DNA of 64,000 bases from JAIQFL01 sp035295745 (GCA_035295745.1 DATGIL010000100.1:33761-97760); one strand, 5' to 3'. Positions 44,429-53,535 are shown, counted from the first letter of the stretch. Notes: a model not told the origin generated them from the letters alone. Program-made: numbers and translations.

Positions 44429-44568
44429 AGACGTGGCGCAGAGAATCGATCTGCCGGCGTCAACGGTTTCGGAGCGCCCGGGTCCATTCCTGTCGGATAC
44501 CGTGCGCTCCCGAAACGTCTCGACACGAGTATCGAGACGGCAGAACAGGGAGTCTCTGCGCCACGTCT
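44429..44568. repeat. Dispersed palindromic element, copy 2
   Basis: A 140-base element with perfect 16-base inverted ends, AGACGTGGCGCAGAGA at 44429-44444 and its complement at 44553-44568. Inside is the GTCTCGA/TCGAGAC palindrome (44517-44538) followed by GGCA. It lies between the ALDH start and the stop of the next minus-strand gene. The intact ends make this the reference copy. Confidence 0.8.
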
Positions 44569-44577
44569 TGCTTGAGA

Positions 44578-46977
44578 CTACTGTACGTCGAAATCGGCGG
44601 AGCGGGTCATGCTGCGGCCGGCTCCGTCCATCGCGACCAGTTCCAAACGGTAAGCACCGGGAGTCAATCCGGTCACCGGCAGTTTTAATCCGATCGGCAC
44701 CACCGGATTGCCCTTGCGGATGAAGTTATTCACATTCACCCCGCCGGAATCCACCTTGGGAGGCCCGCCCTTGCGGTCCGAGACCTTCAATTGCACCTGC
44801 AACCCAGGCGGCGTCTCGTCCATCATCTTCGGGTCGTAGACCTCCACGTACAATGCGACGTTGTCCGTGGGCTTAAACCGGGCCAGACCCGCGGGATCGA
44901 ACTGATAGTTCAGCGCGATCAGCGGCGCCCGGCCTTCGAGAAGTGCTGCGTCCATGTTGGCCTCTACTTCCGCCACCTTGTGGAAGCTCGCACATAGCGC
45001 GAGGGCGCTGACCATGAACATATTGCCGTCATAAGGATCGATGTTCAAGGGTGCCTCCAACTTGCCGAAACTCTCGCCGCCGGAAGTGAAGGCAACTTTC
45101 AGGGTGTATTTGCCCGACGCTACATCGAACTGGTTCTCGTAGTGGTAAGGCTTTTCCGTGAACTGCTCCATTTGCTTCTTGTCATCGAAATCGATCTTCA
45201 CGGTATCGCTGAAGCGCGCTGCCACGGCGGCGTTTTCCCGGTATACGATGCCCAGGACGTTCAACTCGGCGTGCTGCTTGCCCTTGAGCTTGTCGAATTT
45301 GAAATCCCCCGCGGGCATATCGATGGCGACGTTCACTCGCGCGGTATCGGGCGAAGTGTAAAAATACGGCGTCGCCATGGAAGCCTTGATGCTGCCGGCC
45401 TCGGTTCCAGTCGCCTGGGTTTCCAACTGCTTTTCGACGGGCTTGCCGGCCAGCACGTCCACGGATTTGGAATTGCAGTATCCGGTGCGCGCCCGCCAGT
45501 TTGTTCCGCTGCGATTCACCTTGACCTTCAAGACGTGGCAATCGCCTTCCTTCGAATCGGGCGGGGTGTAGCCCACAATGTAGTATTCGCTCTGCTCTTT
45601 GCCGATCTTTTCGAGACCGCCGAGAAGGTCGTTGGTATTGACGATCACGAAGCCGCCAGTGCCTTCCGCCAGCATATAAAGCACCTGTTGATTGGTGGTC
45701 GCGGTTTCGGGGAATCGAGGGATGATTTCGCGGCTGCGCCCGAACGGGCCGTTGATGTTGCCGTTGCCCGGACCCAGATTGGGATTGCCGCCGCCACCCC
45801 CGCGGGCGCCGCCTGAATTCGCTCCGGTGTTTCCACTGTTTCCAGGATTGGAACCGACCCCGCCGCGGCCGCCGCCGAATCCGCCACCAGTAGTTCCGCC
45901 GCCGGTGGTACCACCTCCAACGGCGCCACCGCGGCCGCCGCCGGCACCGCCACCGGCTCCTCCTCCGGCGCCGCCGCCTCCGGCACCACCGCCGCTCGTG
46001 CCGCCACCGCCGCCACCACCGCTAGTACCGCCTCCACCGCCGCCGCCCCGCCCTTGTTCGGGCAGATAAGCGGTCAGAAAGCTCGCGACCTGCAATACCG
46101 GCTCCCCAGCCATCGCCAGACCTAAACTCCAGCTCGCGGGAGCCAATGCGGCCATACGCTCCGGCGCCGGCGCTCCCATCACTGCCCCCCGCGGGCCGCC
46201 AAACGGAAACTGCGTGGGACCAACCAGGCCGCGCACATCGATCGGATACACCGCCACGTTCGCGCGATTGCAGGCATCGATCGCGGCAGTCAATTCCGGC
46301 CGGAACTCAGGTGTTAGCGGGAAACCGGAAGTGAACAGGACCAGGGACTTGCGGCCGGGCACATCGGAGAGGTTCTTGGCCAATTGCCGCAGCCCCAAAA
46401 GCACCGTGCGAACTCCAAAGTCGGCACCGCTGCCAGGACCGCCCAAACGCGGCATCCCGGGCGTATTCACCGGACGCGTCGACGTGGCGGACGTCTTGTT
46501 GTTAGTCACCACCTGCTTCAGCCGTTCGGCATCATCGGTGAAGTTCTGCGAGATCTGCAGGCTGCCGCCGAAATTCACGATCGCCATCAGGCGATTCGCG
46601 CCAGCGTTTTTGTCGATGAATTTTCCCGCTTCTTGCCGAGCGCGAACCTGATCGCCCATGTCCATCGACGAGTTGTCGAAGAACAACACCATGTAGCGCC
46701 GCTGATTGTTGGCCGGCGCCGCGGGATCCGCGCCAAACTGGAAAGTCTTCAAGCTCTGTTCTTTGTTGTCTTCCCAGACCTTGAAATCCTTCATCGCCAG
46801 GTCGCTTACGTAATTGCCCTTCTTATCGGTCACCACGACGTCCACCAGGACGAGTCGGGTCTCCGTCCGGATCGTCGGCTCCCCCGCGGGCGGGGGTGGA
46901 ATGTTGGCCGGCGGGTCCTGAGCCCAAGCGCCGGCTGTCAACAAAACTCCGCTCAATAATATGCCGCGAAACTGCAT
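44578..46977 (-). CDS. VWFA-related secreted protein with glycine-rich insert
   Basis: About 799 residues from ATG 46977, which starts a signal peptide (FRGILLSGVLLTAGAWA). A VWFA-related domain follows: LVLVDVVVTDKKGNYVSD, then YMVLFFDNSSM with the MIDAS-like D-x-S-x-S pattern, and later SLVLFTSGFPLTP. About 110 residues around position 310-420 are mostly glycine with Ala/Ser/Thr. The C-terminal part has Ig-like domains ending GAGRSMTRSADFDVQ. Such proteins are an acidobacterial specialty of unknown role, probably in adhesion or protein complexes outside the cell. It forms an operon with the VWFA gene upstream (16-base gap). Confidence 0.87.
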   Translation of the reverse strand: MQFRGILLSGVLLTAGAWAQDPPANIPPPPAGEPTIRTETRLVLVDVVVTDKKGNYVSDLAMKDFKVWEDNKEQSLKTFQFGADPAAPANNQRRYMVLFFDNSSMDMGDQVRARQEAGKFIDKNAGANRLMAIVNFGGSLQISQNFTDDAERLKQVVTNNKTSATSTRPVNTPGMPRLGGPGSGADFGVRTVLLGLRQLAKNLSDVPGRKSLVLFTSGFPLTPEFRPELTAAIDACNRANVAVYPIDVRGLVGPTQFPFGGPRGAVMGAPAPERMAALAPASWSLGLAMAGEPVLQVASFLTAYLPEQGRGGGGGGGTSGGGGGGGTSGGGAGGGGAGGGAGGGAGGGRGGAVGGGTTGGGTTGGGFGGGRGGVGSNPGNSGNTGANSGGARGGGGGNPNLGPGNGNINGPFGRSREIIPRFPETATTNQQVLYMLAEGTGGFVIVNTNDLLGGLEKIGKEQSEYYIVGYTPPDSKEGDCHVLKVKVNRSGTNWRARTGYCNSKSVDVLAGKPVEKQLETQATGTEAGSIKASMATPYFYTSPDTARVNVAIDMPAGDFKFDKLKGKQHAELNVLGIVYRENAAVAARFSDTVKIDFDDKKQMEQFTEKPYHYENQFDVASGKYTLKVAFTSGGESFGKLEAPLNIDPYDGNMFMVSALALCASFHKVAEVEANMDAALLEGRAPLIALNYQFDPAGLARFKPTDNVALYVEVYDPKMMDETPPGLQVQLKVSDRKGGPPKVDSGGVNVNNFIRKGNPVVPIGLKLPVTGLTPGAYRLELVAMDGAGRSMTRSADFDVQ

Positions 46978-46993
46978 TTCCTGCGAACCTCCC

Positions 46994-48868
46994 TTACGGA
47001 ATCTCCACGGAGCCGTTGGCCGCGGACATCTGCTGGCCTTCGGCATCCCTCACCACCAGCCGGACAAGATAAACTCCCGGCTTCACATCAAACGTAGTCC
47101 TCACCGTGATCCCCGTGTCCGCGCGTTTCTCGATGGTCTCATCCTTCAACCGCATCTCCACCAGCTTCTGATTTCCGGTGACGTAGTTGCCGTTGCGGTC
47201 GAAAAGCGCGGAGACAATTGTCAGATCGTTGCGGTTGCGCCCCTCGACCTTGCGCAGTCGAAGACGCTTCAGATCCACGTGCGTCAGTACCGTCACCTTT
47301 GCGCTGGTATCGCTAGCCTTGAAGAACTGGGTGTGCAGATCGATCGGCAGATCGTGCATCTCTTCGCGCGAGAAGATCGCCTCCCGCAGCTCTTCCTTCG
47401 CATTTTCCGCTGCATCCGAGAGATGTTTGGGCGCGTAATAGCCGCGCCGCGCGGTGGTGACCAACCCCTCGGGGTCCTTCAACGTGACCTTCAACGCATG
47501 AAAGGCGCCATCCATTTTGAGGTTTTGGGGAGAGAAGCCCAGCACGTAAGAATACTCTGGAACCGCGGCCACTTGTTTGAAGCCCGCTGCCAGGTCGTTA
47601 TTGTTCTCGAAGAAAGCCCCGCCCGTTCCGACGGCCATTTCTGCCATCACATCGGCTTGCGCCCGCGCTGCCTCACGCTCGTATTGTGCTTTGATGCGGC
47701 CAAAATACTGGTTTCTGGGGCTTACCTGGCTGGCATCGAATGTGGCATCGGTATAGAGACCGCGGGCATCCACGGAACTGATGATGACGCTATTCCGGAT
47801 CGCGAGGTCGATCACTTCCGATTTTTCCTGTTGCTGCTCGGGAGTGATGAATCCAGGAGATGCCAGGATCAATGTGCGCTGGCCCGGCATGGCTGCCATT
47901 CGCCGGATTACTTCCTTCATCACAATCAGCGAAACACGTGTTTCATGCGCGCCGCTAGTCATCTCGCGGCGCGCCGCTCCATCCGCAAAGCGCGTCGCGG
48001 TCTGCATCGAATTCGGGTCGTTGGGATCGAGATTCAAGCAGATGATCGTCTCGAGTGCGGCGGCGTTCAGAGCCGTCTGATCGTTCTTGTTGGCGATCAT
48101 GTCCGCCATGTAATAGCTCAGGTCGGGGCAATCCGCGATGCCCTTGCCCGCTATAGGGTGCGGCATCAGCTTCAGCAGCGTGGCGTAGAACTTATCCCGA
48201 TCGTCGGTGAATTCCAGTTCGATCTGGCCGGAGGTCGTAAAAATCGCAGCACGCTCATTGGGGCCCATCGCGGCCATGTGATGGCGCGCAGCCTCGCGTG
48301 CGCGAATCAGGTCGCCGGTGGCGATGTGGATGTCGTCAAACAAGTACGCCACGAAGCGCTCCGGCGCATCGGAAGGCAGCGTCTGATCGGGTGTCTTGTC
48401 GCCCGGCTTTTCGTCGGATTCGCCTTTCCCCTTGTTCAAGCCTTTTTCCGCGGCGAACTTGGTGATGACCTGAATCTTGCCCTTATCGAGCAGTTGGAAG
48501 TCTTCCTGGTGGAGTCCGCCGACCGCGTGGCCTTGTTTATCGCGGACCACTACCGGCACCATCACCAGGTTTACCCGCGCTTTGAAGGTTGCCGGCTCGT
48601 CGTGTGTGACGGTCTCGGGCGGATTGGGATTCGAAGGGGGAGTGGCCGCTTGCGGCGCGGCGGGCGTCTGCGGAACCGGTGCGGGAAGCGAAGTTTGGTT
48701 CGGTGGAGGCGGCTGATTTGCAGGTGGTGCGACCTGCGGAGCAGGGTTCTGGCCCAGCCCGACAGCGATGGAGAGCAGGGCCAGCGAAATGCCTGTCACG
48801 AGAGGGCGTTTACTGTATCCCATAGCGTTGCTGCCAGACTGAGGCATTTTAGTGTTCGTTTCAGCCAT
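46994..48868 (-). CDS. VWFA-related secreted protein
   Basis: About 624 residues from ATG 48868 (ATG 48823 is also possible); a hydrophobic signal (VTGISLALLSIAVGLG) and a proline-rich linker follow. The VWFA-related domain shows VNLVMVPVVVRDKQGHAVGG, FVAYLFDDIHIATGD and TLILASPGF, with D-D-x-H in place of the usual MIDAS. The C-terminal half has Ig-like strands and ends ANGSVEIP. Paralogue of the next gene, which starts 16 bases after the stop; they are surely co-expressed and may form a complex. The function is unknown. The upstream NHL gene is divergent. Confidence 0.85.
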   Translation of the reverse strand: MAETNTKMPQSGSNAMGYSKRPLVTGISLALLSIAVGLGQNPAPQVAPPANQPPPPNQTSLPAPVPQTPAAPQAATPPSNPNPPETVTHDEPATFKARVNLVMVPVVVRDKQGHAVGGLHQEDFQLLDKGKIQVITKFAAEKGLNKGKGESDEKPGDKTPDQTLPSDAPERFVAYLFDDIHIATGDLIRAREAARHHMAAMGPNERAAIFTTSGQIELEFTDDRDKFYATLLKLMPHPIAGKGIADCPDLSYYMADMIANKNDQTALNAAALETIICLNLDPNDPNSMQTATRFADGAARREMTSGAHETRVSLIVMKEVIRRMAAMPGQRTLILASPGFITPEQQQEKSEVIDLAIRNSVIISSVDARGLYTDATFDASQVSPRNQYFGRIKAQYEREAARAQADVMAEMAVGTGGAFFENNNDLAAGFKQVAAVPEYSYVLGFSPQNLKMDGAFHALKVTLKDPEGLVTTARRGYYAPKHLSDAAENAKEELREAIFSREEMHDLPIDLHTQFFKASDTSAKVTVLTHVDLKRLRLRKVEGRNRNDLTIVSALFDRNGNYVTGNQKLVEMRLKDETIEKRADTGITVRTTFDVKPGVYLVRLVVRDAEGQQMSAANGSVEIP

Positions 48869-48933
48869 GATAGGTCATAGTCAAGCCGTACACAATGCCG
48901 GGGGCTTTCCAGCTTGGAGTATAATCGACCGTT

Positions 48934-49968
48934 ATGTTCCATCCCGCGCCCACGAGGATTGCGCTGGCCGGAGGCGTTGCTTTAGCTCTGGCGGTTCTGC
49001 AGGGAGCGCCCTTCCCGCAAACTCCACAACCCAATTCCGAGCCGAATCCGTATCGCACGGTGGAACACTGGTTTACCCTCCCGGAGGGACGCACCATGGG
49101 TTCGACGAGTTCCGTTTTCGTCGCGCCCAATGGACATATCTGGGTGGCCGATCGCTGCGGTGTGAATTCCTGTGCGAATTCCAAACTCGACCCGGTATTC
49201 GAGTTCGATGCCAACGGCAGACTGTTGCGCAGCTTTGGTGGAGGCATGTTCGTCTTTCCGCATAGTTTGCTGATGGACCGCGACGGCAATCTTTGGATCT
49301 CCGATGGCCAAGGCGTCGAAGGAAAGGGACAGCAAGTCCTGAAGCTCAGCCAGGATGGCAAAGTCCTGATGACTTTGGGCAAAGCAGGTGTGGCGGGTGA
49401 TGGACCAGACACCTTCAATCAGCCGAATGCCGTGGCGATCGCGCCCAACGGGGACATTTTCGTTTCCGACGGACACAATGTGGGCCGCGGGAATGCGCGC
49501 GTGATCAAGTTTTCGAGGGACGGAAAGTTCATCAAACAATGGGGCGGCCACGGATCGGGCCAAGGTCAGTTCGAGATGCCCCACACGCTGGCGTTCGATT
49601 CCAAAGGCCGCCTGTTCGTCGGCGACCGCGGCAACAATCGGATTCAGATCTTCGATCAGGATGGCAATTTCCTGGAAGAATGGAAGCAGTTCAGCCGTCC
49701 CAGCGGGATTTTCATCGACGCTCACGACGTGATCTATGTGACCGATTCCGAGTCCACCGACAAAGACGGCTACGGTCACAATCCGGGCTGGAAGCGCGGC
49801 ATTCGTGTGGGCAGCGCCAAAGATGGCAAGGTGATGGCGTTTATCCCCGATCCGTCGCCGGGAACCGCGGTTACGAGCGCCGCGGAAGGCGTGGCCGCGG
49901 ATGCCAGTGGGGTCATCTACGGCGCTGAAGTCGGACCCAAGGACGTCAAGAAATACGTCAAAAAGTAA
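48934..49968 (+). CDS. Secreted NHL-repeat protein
   Basis: A 344-residue exported propeller protein. The signal peptide (ALAGGVALALAVLQGAP) precedes at least five NHL repeats with typical strands: APNGHIWVADRCG, DRDGNLWISDGQG, APNGDIFVSDGHN, DSKGRLFVGDRGNNRIQIFD and AHDVIYVTDS. It resembles peptidyl-hydroxyglycine amidating lyase and other six-bladed NHL propellers, but no catalytic residues of that lyase can be confirmed. It likely binds or cleaves an extracellular ligand. A dispersed palindromic element begins 4 bases after its stop. Confidence 0.85.
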   Translation: MFHPAPTRIALAGGVALALAVLQGAPFPQTPQPNSEPNPYRTVEHWFTLPEGRTMGSTSSVFVAPNGHIWVADRCGVNSCANSKLDPVFEFDANGRLLRSFGGGMFVFPHSLLMDRDGNLWISDGQGVEGKGQQVLKLSQDGKVLMTLGKAGVAGDGPDTFNQPNAVAIAPNGDIFVSDGHNVGRGNARVIKFSRDGKFIKQWGGHGSGQGQFEMPHTLAFDSKGRLFVGDRGNNRIQIFDQDGNFLEEWKQFSRPSGIFIDAHDVIYVTDSESTDKDGYGHNPGWKRGIRVGSAKDGKVMAFIPDPSPGTAVTSAAEGVAADASGVIYGAEVGPKDVKKYVKK

Positions 49969-49971
49969 CCC

Positions 49972-50206
49972 AGACGTGGCGCAAACGCCGCTCCTATTTG
50001 GCGCTTCGAGACTGCTCTCGACGTTTTTGGGTCGTCTACCAACTCCCGTCTCGTGACGTCGAACGCGGACAGCAAGCTCATCTGCTTGTTGTCAAATGCC
50101 GACACCAAGTACAAAGCACCACGCGTTAAGACCACTTCGTGGTGCACACTCGAAACGTCTCGACTCATTCATGTCGAGACGGCAAGCACGGGTGCCGGCG
50201 CGACGG
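49972..50206. repeat. Dispersed palindromic element, copy 3
   Basis: A longer and more diverged copy of the element at 44429. The left end AGACGTGGCGCAAACG starts at 49972. The core palindrome CGTCTCGAC / GTCGAGACG, 9-base arms, is at 50156-50181, followed by GGCA. Between them about 100 extra bases include a GCACCACG / CGTGGTGC hairpin. It ends near GGTGCCGGCGCGACGG. Confidence 0.65.
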
Positions 50207-50289
50207 TACTAGCAAGTCCACAATTCTTATAAAATTAGTCCAACACAATTTTTTTGGGCCTGGCGGACCGGTAAAACGGGAGAGGGAAT

Positions 50290-51747
50290 ATGGGCGAATT
50301 CTTTGTCAAGCTCTTCGATTCTGATTTCATGGGCCACGGCTACTGCTACCTGTGGAAACCGGACATAGTCCGACTGCACGCGACATCCGACGGACTGATT
50401 GCACTCTCCTATTACTTCATTCCGCTGGTGCTGATCTACCTCGTGCGGCGACGACGCGATCTGCCTTTCCACTGGATGTTTTTGATGTTCGGCGTCTTCA
50501 TCCTGGGCTGCGGCACCACGCATCTGATGGAAATCTGGACCTTATGGCACGGGACCTACCGATTGGCCGGTGTGATCAAGGCCATTACCGCGGCCGCCTC
50601 TGTAGCCACTGCCGTCGCTTTGATCCCGATGGTGCCGAGGGCCATGCAGCTGCCCAGCCCGTTCCAGTTGCAGGCGGCAAATCTCGAGCTGGAAAAAGAA
50701 ATTGCGCGGCGCAAAGTGGTGGAAGAGGCGCTCGAAACGGAGCGCAATTTTGTAGGCGCGATATTAAATACGGTGGATACGATTATCACTGTACTCGATT
50801 TAAAAGGAAGAATTGTCCAATGCAACTCGGCATGCGAGCAGGTCTCCGGGCGGTCTAGCCGGGAACTAAAGGGCCGGCATTATCGCAATTTATTTAACAC
50901 CCCAGAAGAGGCGGAACATTTTCAGAGCCTGATCGAAGAGTCCCAAGGCGGACATCGGAGCGCTCTGGAGAGCCACTGGACCGCTCCGGACGGCCATGAT
51001 CGGGTGATCTCGTGGACGACGACGATTCTGACGGACGCAGCCGGCAGGACACGCCACATCATCGCCGCGGGAGTGGACATCACGGAGTCGAAACAATTGC
51101 AGAAGGCGGTGCTCGACATCAGCGCGCGTGAAGAGCGTCGCATCGGACAGGATCTGCACGATGGTTTGGGACAGCAATTGACGGGGATCGCATTCCTGAG
51201 CAAAGTCCTCGCACATCGATTGGCCGAGCAGTCGTTTCCCGCGGCTCCGGACGCCGCGAAGATTGTCGAACTGGTGAATGGCGCCATCAACAAAACCCGT
51301 GAATTGTCGCACGGACTACTTCCCGTCACGTCCGACGCCTTGGGTTTGGTCTCGGCCCTCGAGCGGCTTTCGCGGGACGTGGACAACTTGTTTGGGGTTG
51401 TCTGCACCTTTATCAGCGAAGAATCGATCCTGGTCTATGACGAAGATGTGGCCACACACACGTACCGCATCGCGCAGGAGGCGGTGAACAATGCGATCAA
51501 ACACGGGCATCCTACACTGATTGAGATGAGCCTCCTCCGAAATGGCGAATCGGTAGTGATGACGGTGCGGGATAACGGCATCGGCCTGGCCCAGAATTCA
51601 GGAGCCTCCGGGAAAAAAGGCATGGGCCTGCATATCATGAACTATCGCGCCAAGATGATCGGAGCAGAACTGAAGGTGGAACGCGGGCCGAAGGGCGGAA
51701 CCGTGGTGGCGTGCCAGCTACGTCTGCCGAAGCACGTCGAAGAGTGA
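50290..51747 (+). CDS. Sensor histidine kinase with ethylene-receptor-like input domain
   Basis: A 485-residue membrane kinase. Residues 1-115 have three membrane helices like the ethylene-binding domain of plant ETR1: Asp34, Tyr41, Ile71, Cys74 and His78 (CGTTH) match the five key positions D25, Y32, I62, C65, H69 in order and spacing. A PAS domain follows (about 150-270), then a HisKA_3 dimerisation helix with His290 (DLHDGLGQQLTG) and an HATPase (EAVNNAIKHG, VRDNGIGL, GMGLHIMNYR). It belongs to the NarX/DegS class, which pairs with NarL-type regulators, but none is adjacent. Copper-dependent sensing of ethylene or another small ligand is possible. ATG 50290 follows GAGGGA. Confidence 0.9.
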   Translation: MGEFFVKLFDSDFMGHGYCYLWKPDIVRLHATSDGLIALSYYFIPLVLIYLVRRRRDLPFHWMFLMFGVFILGCGTTHLMEIWTLWHGTYRLAGVIKAITAAASVATAVALIPMVPRAMQLPSPFQLQAANLELEKEIARRKVVEEALETERNFVGAILNTVDTIITVLDLKGRIVQCNSACEQVSGRSSRELKGRHYRNLFNTPEEAEHFQSLIEESQGGHRSALESHWTAPDGHDRVISWTTTILTDAAGRTRHIIAAGVDITESKQLQKAVLDISAREERRIGQDLHDGLGQQLTGIAFLSKVLAHRLAEQSFPAAPDAAKIVELVNGAINKTRELSHGLLPVTSDALGLVSALERLSRDVDNLFGVVCTFISEESILVYDEDVATHTYRIAQEAVNNAIKHGHPTLIEMSLLRNGESVVMTVRDNGIGLAQNSGASGKKGMGLHIMNYRAKMIGAELKVERGPKGGTVVACQLRLPKHVEE

Positions 51748-51750
51748 GGA

Positions 51751-52434
51751 TTAAACGGCCGCTGTGCTGCCGCCGCTGACGACCCAACCGTCGGCCAATT
51801 GGATGATCCGATGCCCGTATGCAGCATTGGCTTCGGAATGGGTCACTTGCACGATGGTGGTGCCTTCGTCGTTGAGTCTCTTGAACAGCTCCATGATCTC
51901 CTTGCCCTGGCTGGAGTGGAGGTTGCCGGTGGGCTCGTCCGCCAGAATCAGCTTGGGATGCGCAATCACCGCGCGAGCGACGGCCACCAACTGCTGTTGT
52001 CCGCCGGAGAGCTGGCTGGGATAGAGATCGCGTTTGCCGACGATGTGGAAGCGGTCCAGCGTGTCGCACACCATGGAGGCGCGCTCCGAGCCCTTCACGT
52101 TGCGATAGGAGAGGGGGATGTCGAGGTTCTCGTAGACGGTCAGATTATCGATGAGATGGTAACTCTGGAAGACGAAGCCGATGTACTTCTTGTTGAGCTC
52201 CACCCGGTCCTTAGGCTTCATGCGGTGGACCATGTGGTTGACGAACTCGAACTCGCCGGTCCAAGCTCCGTCCAACATGCCCAGGATGCTCAGCAGGGTG
52301 GATTTGCCGGCTCCGGAAGGGCCCATAATGGTGACGAACTCACCTTCTTTGATCTCCACGTTGACACGGCGGAGCACGTAGCTGCGTCCATAGCCGCCTT
52401 CGTAAAACTTCTCGACGTTGCGAAGTGTGATCAT
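51751..52434 (-). CDS. MacB/LolD-type ABC transporter ATPase
   Basis: A 227-residue ABC ATPase from ATG 52434, which fits the family start better than the upstream codon. Walker A is GPSGAGKST, the signature is LSGGQQQ, Walker B is LILADEP, and the switch His is in VTHSE. The D-loop reads NLHS where NLDS is usual. It is the lipoprotein/efflux type that works with a MacB/LolC-like permease. The permease is not nearby; a DUF4097 protein, a second ATPase and a fusion protein lie upstream in the same direction. The downstream kinase is convergent, 3 bases away. Confidence 0.9.
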   Translation of the reverse strand: MITLRNVEKFYEGGYGRSYVLRRVNVEIKEGEFVTIMGPSGAGKSTLLSILGMLDGAWTGEFEFVNHMVHRMKPKDRVELNKKYIGFVFQSYHLIDNLTVYENLDIPLSYRNVKGSERASMVCDTLDRFHIVGKRDLYPSQLSGGQQQLVAVARAVIAHPKLILADEPTGNLHSSQGKEIMELFKRLNDEGTTIVQVTHSEANAAYGHRIIQLADGWVVSGGSTAAV

Positions 52435-52469
52435 TCGATTAACATTTCCATTTTGGCACAAAGGGAGGG

Positions 52470-52494
52470 CACTCCCTTACGGCTCGTGGCTCGT
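52470..52494 (-). repeat. CGTAAGGGAGTG-type repeat, copy 1
   Basis: On the minus strand this reads ACGAGCCACGAGCCGTAAG then GGAGTG. It matches 62159-62182 except for one extra G. It lies just upstream of the ABC ATPase, in the gap after the DUF4097 gene. Confidence 0.6.
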
Positions 52495-52557
52495 ATCGGA
52501 GCCGTTGCTTTCGTGTCGGAGTCGTAGCGGCAGAGGTCAGTATTGGTGCGGGAGGGC

Positions 52558-53334
52558 TTAACTCATCACCCGGCGGGACCAGTTGGAGCGAATGGAGATG
52601 CCGCCGTTTACATTATTCACGTGAATCTGCGCGCCTCCACGATTCAAGGTGGTCCGGAGCCGATGCCCACCCGTGGCCCTGAAGACATGCCCGAAATCGG
52701 AGTCAATACCTCCGCTCAGATTGTGGGCGAACAACTGAGCCCCGGTTCCCGATGGAATCGAAAGCTTGATTGGTCCGTTCACGGAGCTGAGCGAGATCGA
52801 ATTCGCCCGGCTGACCCGGTTGAAGTCGGCTTCCAGAATCCCGTTAATCGTCGAAAGATCGGCCTGTCCGCCCAAACGTTCGGCCCTGATGCTGCCATTG
52901 ATGGATGACGCCTTGATCGAACCCTCGATACCGCTGATGGAAAGCCCGCCGTTTACCAGCTTCACATTCTCCAACGTGGCGTTTCGTGGAACCGTGATTC
53001 GGTATTCGACGCTCGCCGGATGCTGCGCATCCGCGCCGGCGTACTGCGTATGGATGGAAACTAAGTCGCTGGAGCTGTCCACGACGATGCGGGCATCGTC
53101 CAATTGCTTGGGGTCGCGCGACTTTTTAATGGCTTGCACCAGCACTTCATCCCGATCCCAGGCGGTGATGCGCACGTCGCCATAGAGATTCTGAATGACC
53201 ACGTGTCCATTCGGACTTAGAGCATAAGTCTGTTGAAACTCAGCCTTCGGAGTTCCAACAATGCTCGCATAGGCACCATTCCCAGCAGTCAACGCCAGCA
53301 ATAATGCAAAGGTACCCGACAACCGTCCAACCAT
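52558..53334 (-). CDS. Secreted DUF4097-like beta-helix protein
   Basis: A 258-residue exported protein. A signal peptide (LSGTFALLLALTAGNGAYA) is followed by repeats typical of DUF4097/DUF2807 adhesin-like proteins: GHVVIQNLYGDVRITAWDRDE, LSISGIEGSIKASSINGSIRA, GILEADFNR and SISLSSVNGPIKL. These form a right-handed beta-solenoid. The function is unknown; in Acidobacteriota such genes often sit beside efflux or ABC genes, as here between two ABC ATPases. It starts at ATG 53334. Confidence 0.85.
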   Translation of the reverse strand: MVGRLSGTFALLLALTAGNGAYASIVGTPKAEFQQTYALSPNGHVVIQNLYGDVRITAWDRDEVLVQAIKKSRDPKQLDDARIVVDSSSDLVSIHTQYAGADAQHPASVEYRITVPRNATLENVKLVNGGLSISGIEGSIKASSINGSIRAERLGGQADLSTINGILEADFNRVSRANSISLSSVNGPIKLSIPSGTGAQLFAHNLSGGIDSDFGHVFRATGGHRLRTTLNRGGAQIHVNNVNGGISIRSNWSRRVMS

Positions 53335-53349
53335 GGCGCCCCCCTCCAG

Positions 53350-53535
53350 TCAGCGCTTCTTTTGGCCCAGTTTCTTTCCCAGCATGAGAATCTCACGAGC
53401 CAGATACCGGGGCAGAACGATCGCGACGCCTCCGTACGCGATCTGCGCCCCGGCCCGATGCCGCTGGCAGGAGAGAAATCTCAGGCCACTACGTCTTGGC
53501 AGACTCCATGCTTTCTTCGACGATTCGGCCGTCAA
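53350..53535 (-). CDS. Possible small protein overlapping ABC ATPase end
   Basis: A 61-codon frame whose first third overlaps the end of the ATPase gene in another frame. The last part (VAIVLPRYLAREILMLGKKL) is amphipathic with basic ends. It may be noise. I list it only because it fills the gap between the ATPase and the DUF4097 gene in the same direction. Confidence 0.25.
   Translation of the reverse strand: MTAESSKKAWSLPRRSGLRFLSCQRHRAGAQIAYGGVAIVLPRYLAREILMLGKKLGQKKR

Noticed and set aside
45780..46060. Repetitive GC-rich block as a possible non-coding repeat
   Set aside because: It stays in frame and encodes a glycine-rich linker inside a VWFA-related gene.
46961..48880. A 639-codon plus-strand frame
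   Set aside because: It is antisense to two intact VWFA-related genes with signal peptides and known domains; a long GC-rich antisense shadow.
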